DNA of 64,000 nucleotides, from the NCBI GenBank assembly GCA_021770845.1, contig JAETQF010000001.1, forward strand, positions 62,001-126,000. Reading direction: 5' to 3'. This document shows positions 43,698 through 50,940 of the stretch, piece after piece. Origin of the DNA: Oscillospiraceae bacterium (GTDB taxonomy: Bacteria; Bacillota; Clostridia; Oscillospirales; Oscillospiraceae). A program made the translations under genes and the position numbers. The number at the start of each line of letters is the position of its first letter. Within the stretch, counting starts at the first letter, position 1. The notes under the pieces were generated by a model. The model searched no databases. It worked only from the letters and a program-made list of their open reading frames with translations, and had not been told where the DNA came from.

Positions 43698-45134
43698 TTA
43701 TACCTTCAGCTCCGCGGCCTCGCCGGACAGGGCGTTGGGGTGGCGGGCTAAAACCGGCTGGACGCGCTCCGCCAGGAAGTCGGACACCTGCTCCGGGCAC
43801 CGGCCGATGTACCGGGAGGGATCCAGATGGGCGGTCAGCTCCTCCCGGCTCAGATGGAATTGCTCATCGGCGGCGATCAGATCAATCAAATTATTTGGCA
43901 AGCCAAGTTCCTTTACAGTCCTTCCGGCCTCCAGGGAAAGCACCCGGATCCGCTCATGAAGCTGCTGGCGGTCTCCCCCCTGCTTCACCGCGTCCATCAG
44001 GATATTCTCGCTGACCATAAAGGGCAGCTCCTCCAGAATATGCTTTTCAATCACCTTTTCATGCACCACCAGCCCGGACGCCACATTCTCATAGATGCCG
44101 AGGATGGCATCCACGGCCAGGAAGGCCTCCGGCACGGACAGCCGCTTGTTGGCGGAGTCGTCCAGGGTGCGCTCAAACCACTGGGTGGCGGCGGTATAGG
44201 CCGGATTGGCGGCGTCCGCGATCACGTACCGCGCCAGTGCGCAGATGCGCTCGCACCGCATGGGGTTGCGTTTGTAGGGCATGGCGGAGGATCCGATCTG
44301 GTTGGTTTCAAAGGGCTCCTCCACCTCCTTCAGGTGGCACAGCAGCCGCACATCGGTGGCAAATTTGCAGGCGGATTGGGCGATCCCGGACATTGTGGAC
44401 AGGATGGCCGCGTCCACCTTGCGGGAATAGGTCTGCCCGGACACGGGAACCGTATCCTGGAACCCCATTTCCCGGGCAATGCGGCGATCCAGCTCCCGGC
44501 ACTTCTCATGATCCCCCTCGAACAGCTCCAAAAAAGAGGCTTGAGTGCCGGTGGTGCCCTTGCAGCCCAGCAGCTTCAGATTGGAGATGCGGTACTCCAC
44601 CTCGTCCAAATCCTGGAGCAGCTCGTTCATCCACAGGGTGGCCCGCTTGCCCACCGTGACAAGCTGGGCGGCCTGAAAGTGGGTGAAACCAAGGGTGGGC
44701 AGGGCCTTATAGCGATCCGCAAACCGGCTCAGCGCGTCCAGCACCCGCACCAGCTCATCCCGGATCAGCTCCAGCCCCTCCCGCATGAGAATTATGTCGG
44801 TGTTGTCCCCCACATAGCAGCTGGTGGCCCCCAAATGAATGATGGGCATGGCCTTGGGGCACTGGGCGCCATAGGTGTGGATGTGGGCCATCACGTCATG
44901 GCGGAGCTCCCGCTCCTTCCGGGCGGCCAGCTCGTAGTCGATGTCGGTGATGTGGGCCTCCAGCTCCTCGATCTGTTCCTGGGTGACGGGCAGGCCGAGC
45001 TCCATCTCCGCCCGGGCCAGGGCAATCCACAGCCGCCGCCAGGTGGAGAATTTCTTGTCTGGAGAAAAAATGTACTGCATTTTGTCGCTGGCATAGCGGG
45101 AGGACAGCGGACTCTCATATGCGGATTTATTCAC
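43698..45134 (-). CDS. purB: Adenylosuccinate lyase
   Basis: 478-aa fumarase/aspartase-superfamily enzyme acting twice in purine synthesis. Signature SSAMPYKRNPMRCE; catalytic His regions TSCYVGDNTD and TGTQASF. AAGGAGG lies 14 nt before ATG 45134, a rather long spacing. A leader of about 130 nt with two inverted repeats precedes it. Confidence 0.95.
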   Translation of the reverse strand: MNKSAYESPLSSRYASDKMQYIFSPDKKFSTWRRLWIALARAEMELGLPVTQEQIEELEAHITDIDYELAARKERELRHDVMAHIHTYGAQCPKAMPIIHLGATSCYVGDNTDIILMREGLELIRDELVRVLDALSRFADRYKALPTLGFTHFQAAQLVTVGKRATLWMNELLQDLDEVEYRISNLKLLGCKGTTGTQASFLELFEGDHEKCRELDRRIAREMGFQDTVPVSGQTYSRKVDAAILSTMSGIAQSACKFATDVRLLCHLKEVEEPFETNQIGSSAMPYKRNPMRCERICALARYVIADAANPAYTAATQWFERTLDDSANKRLSVPEAFLAVDAILGIYENVASGLVVHEKVIEKHILEELPFMVSENILMDAVKQGGDRQQLHERIRVLSLEAGRTVKELGLPNNLIDLIAADEQFHLSREELTAHLDPSRYIGRCPEQVSDFLAERVQPVLARHPNALSGEAAELKV

Positions 45135-45156
45135 GCGAAGTGTTCCTCCTTATGCC

Positions 45157-45240
45157 CAGGCCCGGAGAGGAAGGCCTGCCGCGCCACGGGCACAGTGTTA
45201 TGTTTCTTGTACCACAGGCATGGAGCATCATTGTGGTACG
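45157..45240 (-). promoter_or_regulatory. purB leader with two inverted repeats
   Basis: In the 5' leader, CAGGCC...GGCCTG (45157-45178) near the RBS and GTACCACA...TGTGGTAC (about 45210-45240) can form hairpins. It does not resemble the purine riboswitch core that I can recall; role unknown. Confidence 0.35.
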
Positions 45241-45273
45241 TCTGTTCAACCAAGTCATAGATGCTCTGCGGGT

Positions 45274-45302
45274 ATTATACCACAGTTTTCCCAGGGGGAC
45301 AA
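45274..45302 (-). promoter_or_regulatory. SigA-type promoter for purB-pfkA
   Basis: Minus strand TTGTCC (45302-45297), 17 bp, perfect TATAAT (45279-45274). Confidence 0.75.
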
Positions 45303-45324
45303 GGCAAAACACCGTTTGCCCGAC

Positions 45325-45361
45325 AAAAAAGGATCGTGCTGGTTTCCCAGCACGATCCTTT
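45325..45361 (-). terminator. Terminator after the zinc-ribbon gene
   Basis: AAAGGATCGTGCTGG (45328-45342) pairs with CCAGCACGATCCTTT (45347-45361). On the minus strand the stem is followed by TTTTTT. Confidence 0.88.
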
Positions 45362-45374
45362 CCGTTGTTTCTTA

Positions 45375-45653
45375 TCAGCCCTCGCCGCGCATCTTCGCGA
45401 AGCACTCGCTGCAATACACGGGGCGGTCAGTCTTCGGCTCAAAGGGAACCTTGGCCTCGCCGCCGCAGGCGGCGCACACAGCGGTGAAGTACTCCCGAGG
45501 GCCGCGGGCAGCAGCCTTGCGGGCGTCGCGGCAGGCCTTGCAGCGCTGGGGCTCGTTCTGGAAGCCGCGCTCCGCATAGAACTCCTGCTCACCGGCGGTG
45601 AACACGAACTCCTGACCACACTCTTTGCAAACTAAGGTCTTGTCTTCGTACAT
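45375..45653 (-). CDS. Zinc-ribbon protein with four CxxC pairs
   Basis: 92-aa protein with Cys pairs CKEC, CKAC, CAAC and CSEC, matching the 'probable zinc-ribbon' domains of small clostridial proteins. Role unknown; a metal-binding structural or nucleic-acid contact is likely. Start ATG 45653 (MYEDKTLVC) after AGAGAGGG; an upstream in-frame ATG (45695) lacks an RBS. Follows sigH closely on the same strand. Confidence 0.85.
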   Translation of the reverse strand: MYEDKTLVCKECGQEFVFTAGEQEFYAERGFQNEPQRCKACRDARKAAARGPREYFTAVCAACGGEAKVPFEPKTDRPVYCSECFAKMRGEG

Positions 45654-45719
45654 TGGAAATACCCTCTCTTTTGATGCCCAGAATCGGAAATACAACCTGC
45701 TGGGACTGTAATATATGCG

Positions 45720-46310
45720 TCAGCTTTCGCTGATAACGCCAAGATCGCCGGCTACCTTGCGCCGGATGCGTTGAATCGCGTTGTCCACCGATTTGGCGGG
45801 ACGTCCCACCTGCTCGCTGATTTCCCGATAGGAGAGGCCGTGCAAAAAGAGCGCCATAATGCTCCGCTCCAGCGGAGACAGCTTCTGGGCCAGCATAGTC
45901 AGCCGCTCCGCTTCTTCTTCCCTGCTGATATACAACTCCTCAGGGCTGGCGCCGCTGCCCAGCATAGGGGATTCAAAAGGGATGCTGTTGTTCAACGGGG
46001 CGTGCTTGCTCCGGGAGGCGGTGGCCACCGCGGAGCGGATTCGGTTGCGAATACAGACCTCCGCAAAGGTTTTGAAGGTTGCATCGTGTCCAGGCTCAAA
46101 CTCCCGGATCGCCTTCAGCAGGCCGAAGGTGGCCTCCTGGATCAGATCCTCGCTGTCTCCGCCCGCCAGAAAGTAGGGGCGGGCGCACATACGCACCATC
46201 CGAAGATACCGCTTGACCAAGGCTTCCTCCGCGTCCCTGCTGCCGGAAGCGGTGAGGCGGCACAATTCTTCATCACTGTATTCGCATCGTTGTGAATCAA
46301 ATGTACTCAT
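45720..46310 (-). CDS. sigH: RNA polymerase sigma-H-type sporulation sigma factor
   Basis: 196-aa sigma-70 family protein of the SigH (Spo0H) class: region 2 with PYFLAGGDSEDLIQEATFGLLKAI and FAEVCIRNRIRSAV; region 4 helix-turn-helix with GLSYREISEQVGRPAKSVDNAIQR. SigH drives early-sporulation transcription. A strong promoter lies directly upstream. Confidence 0.9.
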   Translation of the reverse strand: MSTFDSQRCEYSDEELCRLTASGSRDAEEALVKRYLRMVRMCARPYFLAGGDSEDLIQEATFGLLKAIREFEPGHDATFKTFAEVCIRNRIRSAVATASRSKHAPLNNSIPFESPMLGSGASPEELYISREEEAERLTMLAQKLSPLERSIMALFLHGLSYREISEQVGRPAKSVDNAIQRIRRKVAGDLGVISES

Positions 46311-46325
46311 ACTTTAACCCTACAT

Positions 46326-46355
46326 ATTATAATCACAAAAGCAACGGCTTGTCAA
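46326..46355 (-). promoter_or_regulatory. Promoter for sigH
   Basis: Minus strand perfect TTGACA (46355-46350), 18 bp, perfect TATAAT (46331-46326), very close to the start codon (46310). The rest of 46311-46462 holds no gene. Confidence 0.85.
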
Positions 46356-46462
46356 TCTCTTTCGGCAATTTTTTAGAAATTTCACGAAAAATTCTTTTCA
46401 CTTTATGGGATCTGCTCAATTTACCTGCCGGAAACCCGCCGCTTTCGCCCACCCGGGGCGGC

Positions 46463-47533
46463 TCAAAAGGTGAGCTGCTCCGGGATCTGCCCTGCTCCGG
46501 CTCCCCCGGGAGCCGTCAGACCCAGATGCTGGTAGGCTTTGGGGGTCACGCACCGCCCTCTGGGCGTGCGGGTGAGAAATCCAAGCTGCATGAGATAGGG
46601 CTCATACACATCCTCCAGCGTGACGGACTCCTCGTTTATTGTGGCGGCCAGGGTGTCCAGCCCCACCGGGCCGCCGCCGTAGTTGGTGATGATGCTGTTC
46701 AGCATCCGCCGATCCACGTTGTCCAGCCCCAGCTCGTCGATCTCCAGCGCCTTCAGCGCCCGATCCGCCACCCCCTGGGTGACCACGCCCCCGGCGGTGA
46801 CCTGGGCGAAATCCCGCACCCGGCGGAGCATCCGGTTGGCGATCCGGGGGGTGCCCCGGCTCCGGCGGGCGATCTCCAGCGCCCCCTCCCCTTCTATGGG
46901 CACGTTCAGGATCCCGGCGGATCGGGTGACAATCAGGGCCAGCTCCTCCGGCGTGTACAGCTCCAGCCGCAGGGTGACCCCAAACCGATCCCGCAGGGGC
47001 GCGGACAGCTGTCCCGCCCGGGTGGTGGCCCCGATGAGGGTAAATTTGGGCAGATCCAGCCGAATGGAGTTGGCGGAGGGTCCCTTGCCGATGATGATGT
47101 CGATGGCGTAGTCCTCCATGGCGGGGTACAGGATCTCCTCCACGGAGCGGTTCAGCCGGTGGATCTCGTCCACGAACAGGATGTCATTCTCCTGCAGATT
47201 GGTGAGCAGCGCCGCCAGATCCCCCGGCTTTTCGATGGCGGGGCCGGAGGTGATGCGGATGTTCACCCCCATTTCATTGGCGATGATGCCGGACAGGGTG
47301 GTTTTCCCCAGCCCCGGGGGGCCGTGGAGCAGGACGTGATCCAGCGGCTCCCCCCGCATTTTGGCGGCCTGGATAAAGATGGACAGGTTCCCTTTGGCCT
47401 TCTCCTGACCAATGTACTCAGTGAGGGTTTTCGGGCGGAGGGATCCCTCCCCCTCGTCGTCCCGGGTCAGGGAGGTGGTGACCAGCGGGGCCTCCGTCTC
47501 AAAGCCGCCGCTCTCGGAAAAGTCAATGCTCAA
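46463..47533 (-). CDS. ruvB: Holliday junction branch-migration helicase RuvB
   Basis: 356-aa AAA+ motor. [16 protein letters not shown]-terminus, Walker [10 protein letters not shown], Walker [10 protein letters not shown], sensor GATTRAG and the C-terminal winged helix ([16 protein letters not shown]). Separated from ruvA by a DUF3784 gene. Confidence 0.96.
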   Translation of the reverse strand: MSIDFSESGGFETEAPLVTTSLTRDDEGEGSLRPKTLTEYIGQEKAKGNLSIFIQAAKMRGEPLDHVLLHGPPGLGKTTLSGIIANEMGVNIRITSGPAIEKPGDLAALLTNLQENDILFVDEIHRLNRSVEEILYPAMEDYAIDIIIGKGPSANSIRLDLPKFTLIGATTRAGQLSAPLRDRFGVTLRLELYTPEELALIVTRSAGILNVPIEGEGALEIARRSRGTPRIANRMLRRVRDFAQVTAGGVVTQGVADRALKALEIDELGLDNVDRRMLNSIITNYGGGPVGLDTLAATINEESVTLEDVYEPYLMQLGFLTRTPRGRCVTPKAYQHLGLTAPGGAGAGQIPEQLTF

Positions 47534-47537
47534 TGGA

Positions 47538-47852
47538 TCACTTCCTCTTTACCTTTTTGGAGGTGTTCATGTAAATCACGCCGACAACGATCACAAGGAT
47601 AAACGCGGCGAGGCCAACCCAAAGCAGTGCCATGCTCAGAAGCACATCGCTGAGCATCAGCAGGCCAAAGCAGGCCGCGCAGGCGAACATCATACATCCA
47701 ACGGCGCGGCACAGCGCCTTTTCGTCGAACTCCGCCTTCTCCTCCGGGCTGGCGGTATTGTAGCCCGCGATCAGGAAGCTCCCCTTCCCGCAGAATAATA
47801 CAATCCCGAGGATCACAAACAGCAGAGCAGCGCACCCGTGGACGATCAGCAT
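47538..47852 (-). CDS. DUF3784 membrane protein
   Basis: 104-aa protein with an N-terminal hydrophobic helix, the DUF3784 core [28 protein letters not shown], then two more transmembrane helices and a basic tail (NTSKKVKRK). Function unknown. Sits 4 nt upstream of ruvB and downstream of ruvA, interrupting the usual ruvAB adjacency; likely co-transcribed. Confidence 0.85.
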   Translation of the reverse strand: MLIVHGCAALLFVILGIVLFCGKGSFLIAGYNTASPEEKAEFDEKALCRAVGCMMFACAACFGLLMLSDVLLSMALLWVGLAAFILVIVVGVIYMNTSKKVKRK

Positions 47853-47881
47853 ATGGAATGCCTCCTCTCCATTCTTTGCGG

Positions 47882-48487
47882 CTATCCCTTTACCATCTTT
47901 TTCAGCGCCTGCTTGATGACGTCCTCCAACGCCAGCGCCTCCAGGTCGATCCCCTTCAGCGCCGCCGCGATCTCGCTCTGGCTGTAGCCCAACACCGCCA
48001 GGGCCGCCGATGCCTCGCTGGCCTTGTTCTCCGGGATGACGGTGATCCCCCCGGCAAAGCTCTCCCCCCCTGCCGTGGTGAGCTGGCCCTTGGCCAGCTT
48101 GTCCTTCAGCTCCAAAATGATCCGCTGGGCGATCTTCTTGCCGATCCCCGGAGCGGAGGTCAGAGCCTTCTCGTTGCCAGAGACAATGGCCAGCGCCAGT
48201 CCCTCCGGGGTGTTGGAGGACAAAATGGCCAGCGCCGCCTTGGGCCCCACCCCGGACACCCCAATGAGCATCCGGAAGCAGCCCAGCTCGCTCTCGCTGG
48301 CAAAGCCATAGAGCTCAAAGATCTCCTCCCGCACATACAAATGGGTGTAAAGCTTTGCGGCTTTCCCCACAGTGAGTTTGCTGATGGTGTGGTGGGTGGT
48401 GCGGCAGGCATATCCCACCCCGCCGCAGTCGATCACGGCCAGGTAGGGCTCCACATGGGCCACCGTTCCGTTCAGATAATAATACAC
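47882..48487 (-). CDS. ruvA: Holliday junction DNA-binding protein RuvA
   Basis: 201-aa tetrameric DNA-binding subunit: OB domain (YYYLNGTVAHVEP), helix-hairpin-helix repeats GVSGVGPKAALAIL and APGIGKKIAQRIILEL, and C-terminal domain III that contacts RuvB. Confidence 0.95.
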   Translation of the reverse strand: MYYYLNGTVAHVEPYLAVIDCGGVGYACRTTHHTISKLTVGKAAKLYTHLYVREEIFELYGFASESELGCFRMLIGVSGVGPKAALAILSSNTPEGLALAIVSGNEKALTSAPGIGKKIAQRIILELKDKLAKGQLTTAGGESFAGGITVIPENKASEASAALAVLGYSQSEIAAALKGIDLEALALEDVIKQALKKMVKG

Positions 48488-48503
48488 ATTGATCCCCCAA
48501 ATC

Positions 48504-48995
48504 TTACCGTATGGTTTGCAGCAGCGAGGTGGACGACCGGGCGTGGCACAGGGCGATAGCCACCGCGTCGGCGGCGTCGTCCGGCTTGGGCACGGCGTTC
48601 AGATTCAGCAGCCGCTTGGTCATGTCCATCACCTGCCGCTTTTCTGCCTTGCCGTAGCCCACCACCGCCTGCTTTACCTGGGACGGGTTGTACTCGCAGA
48701 TGGGCAGGCCCAGCTTTTCCGCCGTCATCAGGATTACGCCCCGGGCCTGGGCCACGCCGATGCCGGTGGTGACGTTGTGGTTAAAAAACAACTCCTCAAT
48801 GGCCATCACATCCGGGTGAAACTGTCCGATCAGCTCCTCCAGGTCGGTGGCAATCCGCCACAGTCGGGCGGGCAGCCGCACCCCCGCCGGGGTGTTGATG
48901 GCCCCACAGGCCGCCAGGCGGTACTTGCCCTGAACTGCCTCCACCAGCCCAAAGCCCACGATGGCATAGCCCGGGTCAATTCCAAGTATCAGCAT
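48504..48995 (-). CDS. ruvC: Crossover junction endodeoxyribonuclease RuvC
   Basis: 163-aa resolvase. Catalytic acidic residues in LGIDPG, IEELFF and DDAADAVA. ATG 48995 after GGGAGGTG; a longer frame upstream passes through the promoter and is rejected. First gene of ruvC-ruvA-DUF3784-ruvB. Confidence 0.95.
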   Translation of the reverse strand: MLILGIDPGYAIVGFGLVEAVQGKYRLAACGAINTPAGVRLPARLWRIATDLEELIGQFHPDVMAIEELFFNHNVTTGIGVAQARGVILMTAEKLGLPICEYNPSQVKQAVVGYGKAEKRQVMDMTKRLLNLNAVPKPDDAADAVAIALCHARSSTSLLQTIR

Positions 48996-49047
48996 TGCGG
49001 GCACCTCCCAGTGTACTGTCTGAGACGGCAACGCCCAAACAAGAACT

Positions 49048-49076
49048 ATTGTACCACAGCCCAACGCAAAAGACAA
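49048..49076 (-). promoter_or_regulatory. SigA-type promoter for the ruv operon
   Basis: Minus strand TTGTCT (49076-49071), 17 bp, TACAAT (49053-49048). Confidence 0.7.
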
Positions 49077-49145
49077 GCCGCAGGAACCGCCCTCCATCCG
49101 CAAAACAAGCACAGCAATCAAAACTACCGAGCGGCCTGCTGTGAC

Positions 49146-49168
49146 AAAAAAATCCGGGCAGAGCCCGG
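49146..49168 (-). terminator. Terminator downstream of the tRNA-Gly transcript
   Basis: Minus strand CCGGGC-TCT-GCCCGG followed by ATTTTTTT (49168 down to 49146). It would end RNA started at the tRNA-Gly promoter after crossing the repeat region. Confidence 0.75.
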
Positions 49169-49172
49169 CTCA

Positions 49173-49266
49173 CAGGTGGTGGCATCCACCGGGGCCAAGC
49201 ACTGTGTCTATCTGGCCCTGCGGGCTCTGGTCAACCCCGGCGACGAGGTCATCCTGCCTGCGCCTT
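49173..49266 (+). pseudogene. 94-bp fragment of the aspartate aminotransferase gene
   Basis: Matches 32638-32731 of the intact aminotransferase gene without gaps and with only 4 differences counted by eye. It encodes the VVxSTGAKHCVYLALRALVN part of the protein and is out of any functional context. A duplicated or displaced relic within the 400-bp gene-free interval 48996-49397. Confidence 0.88.
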
Positions 49267-49393
49267 GCCGCCCGCAGGGCGGCCTCCCCCCAGCCGTGAG
49301 CCCAGCGCAGCGGGTCGCGGCTGGAAGCGAAGAAATTCCCGCCAGAGTGCAGTTTTCGGCGAAGCCGGAAACGGAACGGTGGCGGGAATTTCT
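49267..49393. repeat. Palindromic element adjoining tRNA-Gly
   Basis: Three stacked inverted repeats: CCGCCC/GGGCGG (49268-49281), CAGCCG...CGGCTG (about 49291-49323), and a long hairpin with perfect 14-bp arms AGAAATTCCCGCCA (49331-49344) and TGGCGGGAATTTCT (49380-49393) around an inner GTTTTCGGC-GAA-GCCGGAAAC. Ends 4 bp from the CCA end of the tRNA gene. Resembles a short non-coding mobile palindromic (REP/MITE-like) element. Confidence 0.6.
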
Positions 49394-49397
49394 GAGC

Positions 49398-49471
49398 TGG
49401 AGCAGGTGAGGGGAATCGAACCCCCGTGTTCAGCTTGGGAAGCTGACATTCTACCATTGAACTACACCTGC
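49398..49471 (-). tRNA. tRNA-Gly (anticodon CCC)
   Basis: Minus-strand 74-nt cloverleaf: acceptor GCAGGTG/CACCTGC, D arm AGTTCAATGGT, anticodon arm CAGCTTCCCAAGCTG (anticodon CCC), T arm with GGTTCGATTCC, and an encoded CCA end (49400-49398). Confidence 0.95.
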
Positions 49472-49484
49472 ATCTGCTTTTAGC

Positions 49485-49513
49485 ATTATAACAGACCAGG
49501 CTGGAAAAAGCAA
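49485..49513 (-). promoter_or_regulatory. Promoter for tRNA-Gly
   Basis: Minus strand TTGCTT (49513-49508), 17 bp, TATAAT (49490-49485), 14 nt before the tRNA 5' end. Confidence 0.75.
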
Positions 49514-49582
49514 GCTATTTTTTCCGACGCTCCATCATTTTTTCCGGCGGACGGGTACTCCCCCGCCCGCCGGGGTTTGGAT

Positions 49583-50335
49583 TCAGATCACCTGATTTTT
49601 GAGGACACCCACACCCTCCACGTCCACCTCCACCACATCGCCGGGGATCATGGGGCCTACTCCCGCCGGAGTGCCGGTGGCCACCACATCTCCGGGCTCC
49701 AGGGTCATGGCGGCGGTGATGAATTCCAGCAGCTTGCCCACCGGGGTGATGAAGTCAGAGGTACTTCCCTGCTGCACCACCTTGCCATTCAGACGGGTCT
49801 CCACCTTCAGCGCCGACGGATCCACATCGTCCACCACAAACGGCCCCACCGGGCAAAAACCGTCCATGGACTTTCCCCGTGTCCACTGGCCGTCATGCCG
49901 CTGCACATCCCGGGCGGTGACGTCGTTCAGGCAGGTATAGCCCAGCACATAGTCCGCAAAGTCCTTTGCCCTTACATCCTTTGCCGTTCGCCGGATCACC
50001 ACAGCAAGTTCTCCCTCATAGTCCAGCTGGCCCACGAAGTCCGGCGCGTGGACGGCCCCCTCGTGCCGGTTCAGCGTGTTGGGCCCCTTCAGGAACAGCA
50101 CTGGAAAGCCGGGAGGCTCCGCCCCCATCTCCCGGGCGTGCTCCGCGTAGTTTTTGCCTACGCACACAATTTTGCTGGGGGTGCAGGGGGCCAGCAGTCT
50201 GCATTGACTCAGGGGCAGCCGGCCTCCGTCGTAGTCCAGCCCGTCAAAGGGCGGCTTGGAGAGGGTGAGCACCTCCTCCCCCTTCACCACGCCCCAGCAG
50301 GGGCCTTCCGGCCGGTCAATGCGCACATATCTCAT
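49583..50335 (-). CDS. Fumarylacetoacetate hydrolase (FAH)-family protein
   Basis: 250-aa FAH-fold enzyme acting on acyl-pyruvate or enol-ketone substrates (hydrolase, isomerase or oxaloacetate decarboxylase-type; the exact reaction is unclear). Metal residues in DYEGELAVVI, the GYTCLNDVTARD motif and ATGTPAGVG. Start overlaps the engB stop. A GC-rich hairpin at about 49542-49575 follows its 3' end. Confidence 0.9.
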   Translation of the reverse strand: MRYVRIDRPEGPCWGVVKGEEVLTLSKPPFDGLDYDGGRLPLSQCRLLAPCTPSKIVCVGKNYAEHAREMGAEPPGFPVLFLKGPNTLNRHEGAVHAPDFVGQLDYEGELAVVIRRTAKDVRAKDFADYVLGYTCLNDVTARDVQRHDGQWTRGKSMDGFCPVGPFVVDDVDPSALKVETRLNGKVVQQGSTSDFITPVGKLLEFITAAMTLEPGDVVATGTPAGVGPMIPGDVVEVDVEGVGVLKNQVI

Positions 50336-50931
50336 ACCTGAGCCTCCAAACAGTTTAAGATTTCCCCGATGAGCTCCGCCTTTCCGTCCCCCTTTTCTGC
50401 GGAAAAGGGGATCACGGGGGCGCTCTCCGGCAGGGCCAGCGTCTCCCGAATGCGGAGCAGATTGCCCTCAATCTCGCTTTTTTTCAGCTTATCCAGCTTG
50501 TTTGCCAGCACCAGAAAGGGCTTTTCCGCGCTCAAAAAGACCTGGGCCATGGTGCAGTCGTCCGCTGTGGGCTTGTGGCGGGCGTCCACAATCAGGATAC
50601 CCACCGCCATCCGCGACCTGTCGGCAAACCACGCCTCAATGAGCCGCCCCCAGCGATCCCGCTCCTGCTTGGACACCTTGGCGTAGCCGTACCCGGGCAG
50701 ATCCACCAGATACAGCTTCTTCTCAATTAAAAAGTAGTTGATATGGGTGGTTTTCCCCGGAGCGGAGCCCACCCGGGCGAAGTTCTTCCGATTGAGCAGC
50801 CGGTTGATGGCCGACGACTTGCCCACGTTGGAGCGGCCCGCGAATACCACCTGGGGCAGGCCGTCTCTTGGAAAGTCGGCGGGCTTTGCCGCCGAGCGGA
50901 TAAACTCCGCCATATTCCAATTTACCGTCAT
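50332..50931 (-). CDS. engB: Ribosome-biogenesis GTPase EngB (YsxC)
   Basis: 199-aa GTPase for 50S assembly: G1 GRSNVGKSSAINRL, G3 DLPGYGYAKV, G4 NKLDK. Follows lon, as in B. subtilis. Confidence 0.95.
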   Translation of the reverse strand: MTVNWNMAEFIRSAAKPADFPRDGLPQVVFAGRSNVGKSSAINRLLNRKNFARVGSAPGKTTHINYFLIEKKLYLVDLPGYGYAKVSKQERDRWGRLIEAWFADRSRMAVGILIVDARHKPTADDCTMAQVFLSAEKPFLVLANKLDKLKKSEIEGNLLRIRETLALPESAPVIPFSAEKGDGKAELIGEILNCLEAQV

Positions 50932-50940
50932 ACCCCCACC

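Noticed and set aside
49542-49575. GC-rich hairpin after the FAH gene read as a minus-strand terminator
   Set aside because: On the minus strand the stem is followed by A residues, not T; recorded only as a hairpin.
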